Assembly: GCA_030040495.1 (NCBI GenBank)
Contig: JASHTP010000447.1
Span: forward strand, 1-5,475
Length of the DNA stretch: 5,475 nt
Source of the DNA: Alphaproteobacteria bacterium
Lineage (GTDB): Bacteria; Pseudomonadota; Alphaproteobacteria; ATCC43930; CGMCC-115725
Direction of reading: 5' to 3'
Within the stretch, counting starts at the first letter, position 1. Each line of letters starts with the position of its first letter. The notes under the pieces were generated by a model that was not told the origin of the DNA, searched no databases, and saw only the letters and a list, made by a program, of their open reading frames with translations. Made by a program: the position numbers and the translations under genes. Below, piece after piece: positions 1-5,475 of the stretch.

Positions 1-385
1 GCTGGCTGCGGTCGAGGCCCCCGGTCTGCGACAGCAGCACCGTCGGCCCCGGCGTGCCGGTGATGCTGGCGGGGCTCCCGGTCGATGCGGCCATCAGATT
101 ATGGGTGTGCTGCGGGACCTCGAGGAAGGTGATCTGGTGGCTTTCCTCGCCGCCGATCTGACCCGGGGCGTAGGCGGCTTGCGGCGTGCCGCCGAGCGCG
201 ACGCGGGCGCGCAGGTCCGGCACGCCGAAATTGTTGACCCCGTCTCCGCCATAGGTCTTGCCGAGCAGCGCCGCCAGCGCCTGGTACTGCCGGACCGGCA
301 AAAGCTGGCCGGCGCAGGGCAGCCAGTTGCGCGGCGCGAAGTCGAAGGCGAAGGCCTCGATCTGTCCGATAAAAGGGCTGGCCAT
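1..385 (-). CDS. Tail-collar domain protein (MdpB-like), third gene of the row, C-terminus outside window
   Basis: The first 128 residues are visible; the gene runs off the left edge. The start is the ATG at 383-385, giving MASPFIGQIEAF, which aligns with the starts of the two upstream paralogues. Residues 6-62 form the collar domain: GQI, FAPRNW (16-21), the C-x-GQLLP segment (24-30), QYQAL, then TYGGDG (44-49) and the VPDLRAR signature (55-61). A His-x-His pair (H93, H95) follows in a PQHTH context, as in both neighbours. Family knowledge: such proteins (COG4675, Pfam Collar) resemble phage short-tail-fibre parts but often occur in bacterial genomes without a prophage; the name MdpB comes from microcystin-related work and says little about function. 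The gene lies 17 nt after the second gene, with AGGAGG overlapping that gene's stop codon, so co-translation is likely. Family assignment is firm; the biological role is unknown. Confidence 0.9.
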   Translation of the reverse strand, partial: MASPFIGQIEAFAFDFAPRNWLPCAGQLLPVRQYQALAALLGKTYGGDGVNNFGVPDLRARVALGGTPQAAYAPGQIGGEESHQITFLEVPQHTHNLMAASTGSPASITGTPGPTVLLSQTGGLDRSQ

Positions 386-402
386 GATGCGCGCCTCGCC
401 TC

Positions 403-957
403 CTAGCCGCGGACCGGGGTGACGCCGCTTGTGCAGATGCAGTAATTGAGCACGAGGTAAGGCTGCAGGTTGTTGTGGGGCATGGACTTGCCTTGCAGCG
501 GCGCGATCGAGCCGGCGCGCAGCGTGACGTCCGGCTGGCCCGCGAGCGGGAGATTGTAGATGAAGCCGTGGTTCGCCTCGCGCCCGGTGCCGGCAATCGG
601 CACCGCCAGCAAATTGCCCGCCGGCGTGTTGACCTGGCCCTCGTCGGTCGCGCACTGGAAGGGGTGGGTGTGCGGCGCGTCGGTGGCCGGGGTCAGCGCC
701 ACCGCAACGACGCCGCCGGTCTTGCCGAGAGCGTAGACGGTCTTGGTCGGCGGCGTGCCCTGGCCGACCGCGGCGGCGCCCTGGAGGTTGGGGAGCGCGA
801 AATTGCTCTTGCCATCGCCGCCGAAGGCGTTGCCGATCTGGTTGAAGAGGTTCTGATACTGGCTCTTGGGCAGCAGCTGGCCGTTGCAGATTGCCCAGTT
901 GAGCGGGGCGAAGCTGAAGCCGAACAGCGCGATCTGGCCGACGAAGGCTTCGGACAA
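403..957 (-). CDS. Tail-collar domain protein (MdpB-like), second gene of the row, TTG start
   Basis: A complete 184-residue protein that begins MSEAFVGQIALFGF when the TTG at 955-957 is read as the start. The TTG is chosen because it gives the N-terminus typical of the family, lies 10 nt after a strong AGGAGG, and no ATG or GTG is available nearby. The collar domain spans about residues 7-60: FAPLNW (16-21), CNGQLLP (24-30), QYQNLF, AFGGDG (44-49), FALPNLQG (53-60). A HTH triplet (H96, H98) follows. The middle (about 100-150) is variable and Gly/Ala-rich, and the tail has LQPYLVLNYCIC (164-175), the family's C-terminal strand motif. It belongs to the same likely operon as its neighbours, with 17 nt gaps on both sides. 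It has no signal peptide or membrane segment, so if it reaches the surface it needs another route. The molecular role is not known; a fibre-tip or receptor-binding part is the analogy from phage. Confidence 0.92.
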   Translation of the reverse strand: MSEAFVGQIALFGFSFAPLNWAICNGQLLPKSQYQNLFNQIGNAFGGDGKSNFALPNLQGAAAVGQGTPPTKTVYALGKTGGVVAVALTPATDAPHTHPFQCATDEGQVNTPAGNLLAVPIAGTGREANHGFIYNLPLAGQPDVTLRAGSIAPLQGKSMPHNNLQPYLVLNYCICTSGVTPVRG

Positions 958-974
958 GGGGGGCTCTCCTCCTG
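958..974 (-). promoter_or_regulatory. Ribosome binding site that decides the TTG start of the second collar gene
   Basis: Read on the minus strand, the 17 nt between the TAG stop of the first gene (975-977) and the TTG start of the second contain AGGAGGAG followed by AGCCCCCC. The AGGAGG core (968-973) lies 10 nt before TTG. This strong site offsets the weak start codon and supports translational coupling. The next junction (386-402) is also 17 nt; there the AGGAGG (399-404) overlaps the upstream TAG stop and lies 13 nt before ATG. Confidence 0.7.
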
Positions 975-1511
975 CTAGCGCGACGGATAAACCCCGTCCC
1001 AGGCGATGATGTAGTTGATCACCTGGAAGGGCTGCCGGTTCTCGTGCGGCGCCCCGCCGGGCGTGGTGCTGATCGTGGCGGGGGCCAAGCCGACGGTGGG
1101 CGCGAAAGCGCCGGGCCGGTAGACATTGACCACCAGGGTCGCGGCGGCGCCGAGAGCCGCGCCCGCCGCCGGCGCGGTGAGCGTGCCCTGGTCCCCGGCA
1201 TAGCTCAGCGCGTGGCTGTGCGGCGGCGCGTTGGCGGCGGCGAGCGCCACCTGCTCGACGCCGAAAGACTGGCCGAGCGTGTAGCTGGAGAGCCGGGGGT
1301 TCGACGGCCGGCCGAAGCTGATGGCGGTCCGGCCGCGCAGATCGGGAAGCGCAAACTGGCTCATTCCGTCGCCGCCATAGGTGGTGCCGATGAGATTGAA
1401 GAGACTGGTGTATTGCGCGATCGGCTGCAGGCTGACGTCGCACATCAGCCAGCCGCGCGGGGCGAACGGGAAAGCGACCGGAACGATCTGTCCGATATAG
1501 GGCTGCGCCAT
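975..1511 (-). CDS. Tail-collar domain protein (MdpB-like), first gene of the row
   Basis: A complete 178-residue protein starting MAQPYIGQIVPVAF at the ATG at 1509-1511. An ATG 19 codons upstream (1566-1568) is in frame, but its extension does not match the family, whereas the chosen start has GGGGAGGGG ending 4 nt before it. The collar domain covers about residues 6-61: FAPRGW (16-21), the CDVSLQP segment (24-30), QYTSLF, TYGGDG (44-49), FALPDLRGR (53-61). It has HSH (H98, H100) and ends with NRQPFQVINYIIAWDGVYPSR-type residues at 158-178, the usual C-terminal signature of the family. Oddity: the usual C(D/N)GQ after the tryptophan is replaced by CDVS. It is the promoter-proximal gene of the row, and a candidate promoter lies about 130 nt upstream. 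Family assignment is strong; no enzymatic function is implied. Confidence 0.93.
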   Translation of the reverse strand: MAQPYIGQIVPVAFPFAPRGWLMCDVSLQPIAQYTSLFNLIGTTYGGDGMSQFALPDLRGRTAISFGRPSNPRLSSYTLGQSFGVEQVALAAANAPPHSHALSYAGDQGTLTAPAAGAALGAAATLVVNVYRPGAFAPTVGLAPATISTTPGGAPHENRQPFQVINYIIAWDGVYPSR

Positions 1512-1892
1512 CGATCCCCTCCCCGCGGCAGGCGGCGCGTCGACGCGATGCGCTGTTGCGCGCGGCATTACCCTTTCGAGCGAGGTAAGCCCTCGCTTCG
1601 CGCCGGGCGGCCGGTCTTCGCGCTTTCGACGCAGTCACGAAATCCTAGGTTGCTTCGGCTTTTTCGACAAGCGTGACAGGACCGGCAAAGACCGCCGCAA
1701 AGCGTTAACAAATGGTAGAAATCGCTTGACCGGGCACCGCGCCGAATCAACCATGCCGGTTGCGCGCCATTCACCGAAGAGTCGTTCGCGCGACGGGGAT
1801 TGGCGGACTCGACAAGCCTCCTCGAAACGTGCCTATCGGCCTGGAAACCGGCCGCAATCATCGACAGCCACCATGAAACAGGCGGCGCGCGG
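1512..1892. other. Divergent intergenic control region (381 bp)
   Basis: This region separates the 5' ends of the minus-strand collar genes and the plus-strand giant gene. It is less GC-rich around 1638-1730. Frames through it on both strands give Arg/Ser-rich translations with no recognisable domain, so I read it as noncoding. It holds the candidate minus-strand promoter at 1642-1670 and a weak inverted repeat (AAGCG at 1700-1704, CGCTT at 1723-1727). No convincing forward promoter was found: TTGACC at 1726-1731 and TCGACA at 1809-1814 resemble -35 boxes but lack a good -10 at normal spacing. I see no rho-independent terminator, tRNA or riboswitch-like fold. Confidence 0.6.
1642..1670 (-). 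promoter_or_regulatory. Candidate promoter of the collar-protein operon
   Basis: On the minus strand TTGTCG (1665-1670) and TAGGAT (1642-1647) are separated by exactly 17 bp. Each hexamer matches 4 of 6 bases of the sigma-70/RpoD consensus. They lie in the least GC-rich part of the intergenic region. Transcription would begin near 1635 and leave a leader of roughly 120 nt before the ATG at 1511. This rests on consensus match alone; alphaproteobacterial promoters are loosely defined, so it is tentative. Confidence 0.35.
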
Positions 1893-4800
1893 ATGCCAGA
1901 GGGGAGCGGCAAACCGAAGGACACGCAGGCGCGGCACGGCGCGGCGAAGCTGAGGCGGCGCCGCGCGCCCGGGCTGATGGCGCTGGAGCCGCGCCTCATG
2001 TATGACGGCGCCGCCGGCGCCGCGGTCGCCGCCGCCGTCGCTCACCCCCACCCCCACAATCACGACCAGGCGGCGGACGCGAGCGGCGGCGGCGGGCATT
2101 CCGGCGATGCCGCCTTCGCCCCGCCGACGACGGGGTGGAGCGGCACCGCGGCCCATGGCGGCCACGCGCCGGTGACGCAGATCGTCTTCATCGACAGCGC
2201 CGTCCCCGACTACCAGATCCTCGCCCAAGGCGTGCAGCCCGGCGTCAAGGTGGTGATTCTCAACCCCAACAGCGACGGCGTGCAGCAGATCGCCGACTAT
2301 CTGCAACAGCACGATTTCCAGAATCTCGACGCCATCTCCATCGTCGCGCACGGCAGCAACGACGAGCTCGAGCTCGGCAACGCCCTGCTCACCGCGGCCG
2401 ACGCCCCGAGCTATAGCGCGCAACTCGCCGAGATCGGCGCTGCGCTGAAGCCCGGCGGCGACATCCTGCTCTATGGCTGCGACGTGGCGCAGAGCGGCAA
2501 CGATCCGCTGCTGACCGAGCTCTCCGCCGAGACCGGCGGCGCCAGCATCGCCGCTTCCTCGCAGCTCGTCGGCGCCGCCGCGGTGGGCGGCACCTGGACG
2601 CTCGACGTCGATACCGGCCCGATCACCGCCAGCACGCCCTTCACCGCGGCGGCGCTCGCCGCCTATCCCGACCTGCTGACGATCACGACCAATCAGATCT
2701 TCTTCGACAGCTACAACGAAGAAGACTTCGGCACGCTCGACTCGGGAAACCTGATCGAGCAATTGGGCGTCAACGGCACCACCCTGGACACCGACAGCAC
2801 CGTCATCAGCGACAGCAGCGCCTTGAACGTCCAGGGCACCAACACCTCGCTGCTCGAGACCTCCGGCGTCGTGGTGGATGCGGCGCTGGGCGAATATTTC
2901 TTCACCAGCAACAATCCGCTCACCAACGCAGTCACGATCGAAGAGGGCAGCCTCAGCGGCGGCGGATTGACCACGCTCTACACGGCTCCGTTCCCGAATG
3001 CCTTCTCAACAGACACCACAAGCGGCAATGTCGGCACCTTGGGCGGGCTCGCGCTCGACGCCCAGACGGGCGAGCTCTATTTCGCGCAGGACGCCGAGGT
3101 CGCGGCGACCGGCAACGTCGACACCGCCGATACCGGCATCTACAAGATCAGCGTCTCGGGCGGCTCCGCCACGCGGGTCACCGCAGAGGACGCCAGCTCC
3201 ACCAGCCCGCTCTACACCAACCCGACCTACGTGGCGCTCGACACCGCCGACAACCTGCTCTTCTTCATCGACTCGATCCCCGCCGGCGACGGCTTTGCCG
3301 CGGTCAACAACATCGACGTGGCCAATCTCTCCACCGGCGCGGTGAGCGTGCTGGACAGCAGCGAGCCGTTGCAGCTCCAAGGCCTGGACATCGACACCGC
3401 CACCAAGACGCTCTATTTCACCACCGCCGATTTCAGCGACGACACCAGCACCGACAACTCGATCGACAAAGTCTCCTACACGGTTTCCGGTTCGGGAAGC
3501 ACGGCGAGCGCCACGCTCGGCTCGGTCACCACGCTCTATAGCGGGTCCGGCGCCGACACGCCGACCGACATCGTCATCGATCCGCAGGCCGGGATCTTCT
3601 ACTCGACCGGCTATGACCAGTACACGAGCAGCGTTGACGGCGCGGGGGTCCAGGCTGCCGTCTTCGAAGGCAGCCTCAACGGCGGCTCGTCGCTCACCGA
3701 CGTCTTCAACATCGGCAGCGTGCTGCCGGCGGCTTCCACCACCAACGGAGACGCGGCCTACGACACCAATACGTCGCAGCTCGTCCTGCTGACCACGCCG
3801 GTGGTCACCGCGGGCGCCACGGCGACCGTCGACAGCGGCGAGGGCGGCGTGACCGCCGACAGCGGCCTTGCCGTGACGGATGCCGACGGCCAGCTCCTCC
3901 ACAGCGCCACGGTCACGGTCGCCGGCAACGCGCAGAGCGGCGACACGCTGTCGATCGCCGGCGACAGCAACTTCACCGTCAGCGGCACCACCCTCACCTT
4001 CAGCGACCACGACCAGCTCACCATCGGCGGCAACAACAGCGCCACCCTGACCTTCACCGGCAACGCCACCACCGCGGACTATGCGCTGGCGCTGGACGCG
4101 GTGAGCTTCGCGACGACGAGCACGGACACCGCGACCCGCACGCTCGACTGGCAGGTGAGCGACGGCGTCGTCTCGAGCCAGATCGCCAACAGCACCATCG
4201 ACGTCCACGCCCCGCCGGTGGTCACCGCCGGCGCGACGGCGACCTTCGACGGCGGCGGCAGCGCCGTGACGCTCGATCCCGGGCTGAACGTGACCGACGC
4301 CTCGAGCTCGACCCTGGCCAGCGCCACGGTGTCGATCGCCAGCGCGGGCTTCGTCAGCGGCGACACGCTCTCGGTCGACGGCCAGACCAGCGGGCTCATC
4401 AGCGGCACCGGCATTTCGGCGAGCTACGATGCCGGGACCGGCGTGCTGACGCTCACCGGGAGCGCCTCGGTCGCCGAGTACAAGACGGTTCTGGACGAGG
4501 TCCAATACAGCTTCAGCCCGAGCAACGCCGATCCCACCAGTGGCGGCGGCGACACCAGCCGCACCATCGACTGGGTGGTGAACGACGGCGCGCTCAGCTC
4601 CACGCTCAAGACCAGCACGCTCGACGTGGTGCATGTGGCGCCAACGGTGACCGCGAGCGGCACCGTCACCTTCGACGGCGGCGGCGGCCCGGTGACGCTC
4701 GACAGCACCGCGACGGTCAGCGATCCCGACAGCGGCGGCAATCTCGCCAGCGCCACGGTGTCGATCGCCAGCGGCTTCGTCAGCGGCGACACGCTGTCGG

Positions 4801-5475
4801 TCAACGGCGCGACCAGCGGCACCGTCGACGGCCTCAATGTCGCCTACGATTCCGGGACCGGCACGCTGACCCTGACCGGCAACGCTTCGATCAACACGTA
4901 CAACATGGTGCTGGACGAGATCCAATACAGCTTCAGCCCGTCCAACGGCGACCCCACCAATGGCGGCAGCCAAACCAGCCGCACCATCGATTGGACGGCG
5001 AACGACGGCAGCAGCAGCAACGGCGCCAGCAACACCGCCAGCAGCACGCTCGACACGGTGCATGTCGCGCCGGTGCTGACCCTCGGCACCCCCTCGGTCA
5101 GCTACACCGCCGGCGGCTCGCCGACGGTGCTCGACAGCGGGCTCCAGGTGAGCGACCAAGACAGCAACGAGAGCGGCACCACCGGCAGCAGCACGCTCGC
5201 CGGCGCCACGGTGACGATCAGCGGCGGCTTCCAATCCGGCGACGAGCTCAATTTCACCGACCAGAACGGCATCAGCGGCGTCTTCAACGCCTCGACCGGC
5301 GCGCTGACCCTCTCCGGCACTGCATCCGTGGCGAATTATCAGACGGCGCTTGAGTCCGTCACCTTCAGCTCGACCGCGAGCGATCCCACCAATGGCGGCG
5401 CCGACACCAGCCGCACCATCTCCTGGCTGGTGAATGACGGCAGCACCAGCAACGGCACGGCGAGCGGCACCACCT
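1893..5475 (+). CDS. Giant repetitive surface/secreted protein with LEPR motif, DUF4347 domain and cadherin-like repeats; 3' end outside window
   Basis: The frame is open from the ATG at 1893 to the right edge: 1194 codons with no stop. AGGCGG (1880-1885) lies 7 nt before the start. Domain order: basic N-terminus (1-30), LEPRLMYDGA (31-40), His-rich Ala/Gly linker (about 50-92), DUF4347 (about 94-262), a blade-motif region resembling a six-bladed propeller (about 263-635), then tandem cadherin/Ig-like repeats of 139-143 residues from 636 onward. There is no Sec signal peptide or membrane segment. Proteins of this build are usually large adhesins exported by type I secretion with a C-terminal signal, which would be off the window; export is therefore inference. 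Cysteine occurs once (C196), and the repeats are rich in D, G, S and T. Acidic D-x-D turns near the start of most repeats suggest calcium binding. It is divergent from three collar-domain genes. Likely roles are adhesion or biofilm; the exact ligand is unknown. Confidence 0.92.
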   Translation, partial: MPEGSGKPKDTQARHGAAKLRRRRAPGLMALEPRLMYDGAAGAAVAAAVAHPHPHNHDQAADASGGGGHSGDAAFAPPTTGWSGTAAHGGHAPVTQIVFIDSAVPDYQILAQGVQPGVKVVILNPNSDGVQQIADYLQQHDFQNLDAISIVAHGSNDELELGNALLTAADAPSYSAQLAEIGAALKPGGDILLYGCDVAQSGNDPLLTELSAETGGASIAASSQLVGAAAVGGTWTLDVDTGPITASTPFTAAALAAYPDLLTITTNQIFFDSYNEEDFGTLDSGNLIEQLGVNGTTLDTDSTVISDSSALNVQGTNTSLLETSGVVVDAALGEYFFTSNNPLTNAVTIEEGSLSGGGLTTLYTAPFPNAFSTDTTSGNVGTLGGLALDAQTGELYFAQDAEVAATGNVDTADTGIYKISVSGGSATRVTAEDASSTSPLYTNPTYVALDTADNLLFFIDSIPAGDGFAAVNNIDVANLSTGAVSVLDSSEPLQLQGLDIDTATKTLYFTTADFSDDTSTDNSIDKVSYTVSGSGSTASATLGSVTTLYSGSGADTPTDIVIDPQAGIFYSTGYDQYTSSVDGAGVQAAVFEGSLNGGSSLTDVFNIGSVLPAASTTNGDAAYDTNTSQLVLLTTPVVTAGATATVDSGEGGVTADSGLAVTDADGQLLHSATVTVAGNAQSGDTLSIAGDSNFTVSGTTLTFSDHDQLTIGGNNSATLTFTGNATTADYALALDAVSFATTSTDTATRTLDWQVSDGVVSSQIANSTIDVHAPPVVTAGATATFDGGGSAVTLDPGLNVTDASSSTLASATVSIASAGFVSGDTLSVDGQTSGLISGTGISASYDAGTGVLTLTGSASVAEYKTVLDEVQYSFSPSNADPTSGGGDTSRTIDWVVNDGALSSTLKTSTLDVVHVAPTVTASGTVTFDGGGGPVTLDSTATVSDPDSGGNLASATVSIASGFVSGDTLSVNGATSGTVDGLNVAYDSGTGTLTLTGNASINTYNMVLDEIQYSFSPSNGDPTNGGSQTSRTIDWTANDGSSSNGASNTASSTLDTVHVAPVLTLGTPSVSYTAGGSPTVLDSGLQVSDQDSNESGTTGSSTLAGATVTISGGFQSGDELNFTDQNGISGVFNASTGALTLSGTASVANYQTALESVTFSSTASDPTNGGADTSRTISWLVNDGSTSNGTASGTT
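1983..2012 (+). other. LEPR motif near the N-terminus of the giant protein
   Basis: Residues 31-40 read LEPRLMYDGA after an Arg-rich stretch (RRRR at 21-24). Family knowledge: an LEPR-x-L-(Y/F)-D-(A/G)-A segment near the N-terminus marks many giant repetitive proteins of Gram-negative bacteria and often precedes DUF4347. Its function is not established. Its position 31 residues from the chosen ATG supports that start, because such motifs lie close to the N-terminus. Confidence 0.85.
2172..2678 (+). other. DUF4347 domain of the giant protein
   Basis: Residues about 94-262. Recognised from IVFIDSAVPDYQIL (97-110), DGVQQIADYL (128-137), the strand ISIVAHGS (148-155), LGNALL (161-166), GGDILLYGCDVA (188-199) and the GGTWTLDVDTG end segment (232-242). 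A hydrophobic strand ending in His-Gly (H153-G154), then a second strand ending in Gly-Cys-Asp (C196), gives the order seen in clan CD cysteine peptidases such as caspases and CHAT. Whether the domain cleaves anything is unknown; the peptidase idea is inference. Confidence 0.85.
2679..3797 (+). other. Probable six-bladed beta-propeller region (YWTD/NHL-like)
   Basis: Residues about 263-635. The motif hydrophobic-x-hydrophobic-D-x-x-x-(G)-x-L/I-Y/F-F recurs six times: VVVDAALGEYFFTS (327-340 region), LALDAQTGELYFAQ (386-399), VALDTADNLLFFID (447-460), LDIDTATKTLYFTT (498-511), IVIDPQAGIFYSTG (560-573) and AAYDTNTSQLVLLT (621-634). Steps are about 50-62 residues. This spacing and pattern resemble YWTD, NHL or SMP-30-type propeller blades. 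Six copies would close one propeller. No fold search was run, so the call rests on periodicity. Confidence 0.6.
3798..5475 (+). repeat. Tandem cadherin/Ig-like protein repeats, four seen, continuing past the edge
   Basis: The units are residues 636-774, 775-916, 917-1059 and 1060-1194 (cut), at about 3798-4214, 4215-4640, 4641-5069 and 5070 onward. Each opens with P-x-(V/L)-T, then a D-x-D type turn, SATVSI or ATVTI, SGD-(T/E)-L, a TG-x-LTL-(T/S)-G strand, an A-x-Y-x-x-x-L-(D/E) segment, DPT-x-GG (units 2-4), TSRTI-(D/S)-W and NDG. Units 2 and 3 share long exact DNA matches (28 nt at 4317 and 4746; 20 nt at 4501 and 4921), so they duplicated or were homogenised recently. Unit 1 is the most divergent and lacks the DPT-x-GG segment. 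Such arrays act as stalks or ligand-binding modules in bacterial adhesins. Confidence 0.88.

Noticed and set aside
1..1511. Prophage remnant.
   Set aside because: Only collar-domain genes are present, with no capsid, terminase, integrase, lysis or other tail genes in view; trios of such genes occur outside prophages. The region left of the window cannot be judged.
1512..1568. Upstream ATG giving a 19-residue longer first collar protein.
   Set aside because: The extra residues do not match the family start, and the SD is placed for the ATG at 1511.
958..1638. 5' extension of the second collar gene in an open frame running through the first gene.
   Set aside because: The extension is out of frame with the well-supported first collar gene and is Arg/Ala-rich; the family N-terminus begins at the TTG at 957.
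1700..1727. Inverted repeat AAGCG/CGCTT as an operator or terminator.
   Set aside because: The arms are only 5 bp with an 18-nt loop and there is no U-tract; expected by chance.
1800..1892. In-frame TTG at 1800 as an earlier start for the giant protein.
   Set aside because: It has no good SD and would move the LEPR motif farther from the N-terminus than usual; the ATG at 1893 has AGGCGG at suitable spacing.
2007..2024. GAAGAA segment (residues 39-44) as a LapG-type cleavage site.
   Set aside because: LapG sites have a (T/A/P)AAG context in a dedicated retention module; here the segment belongs to the LEPR motif and its Ala-rich flank, with no retention module seen.
1833..2762. A 309-codon minus-strand frame across the start of the giant gene.
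   Set aside because: It is antisense to LEPR and DUF4347 coding sequence, with a low-complexity translation and no family resemblance; a GC-driven shadow.
3006..5234. A 742-codon open frame on the minus strand opposite the giant gene.
   Set aside because: Its translation is low-complexity (A, G, R, V, E, D) and mirrors the codon bias of the sense repeats; it has no recognised domain, and the sense frame is clearly coding with known domains.

Overview
The window is GC-rich DNA with strongly biased codon use. It suits a high-GC proteobacterium; an alphaproteobacterium is my guess, but nothing here fixes the taxon. There are no RNA genes, insertion sequences, CRISPR arrays or classical prophage genes.

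Layout: two divergent transcription units share a control region of about 380 bp (1512-1892). To the left, on the minus strand, lies a tight row of three paralogous genes (975-1511, 403-957, and 1-385, which runs off the left edge). Each encodes a small protein of the phage tail-collar / microcystin-dependent protein (MdpB-like) family. They are spaced by exactly 17 nt at both junctions, with Shine-Dalgarno sequences next to or overlapping the upstream stop codon. To the right, on the plus strand, one very long gene starts at 1893 and is still open at the right edge (1194 codons seen). It encodes a giant repetitive surface or secreted protein. In order it has a basic N-terminus, an LEPR motif, a His-rich linker, a DUF4347 domain, a region with six YWTD/NHL-like blade motifs, and at least four cadherin/Ig-like repeats of about 140 residues.

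How they may work together: the giant protein has the build of a type I-secreted adhesin (no Sec signal peptide, LEPR N-terminus, acidic Gly/Ser/Thr/Asp-rich repeats, one cysteine in 1194 residues). Tail-collar proteins resemble receptor-binding tips of phage fibres. Their divergent pairing with a giant adhesin suggests, as inference only, a shared role at the cell surface. The two most interesting points are this pairing and the His-Gly/Cys arrangement in the DUF4347 domain, which resembles clan CD (caspase/CHAT-like) peptidases. Long antisense reading frames, including one over 2 kb opposite the giant gene, are judged to be composition shadows.
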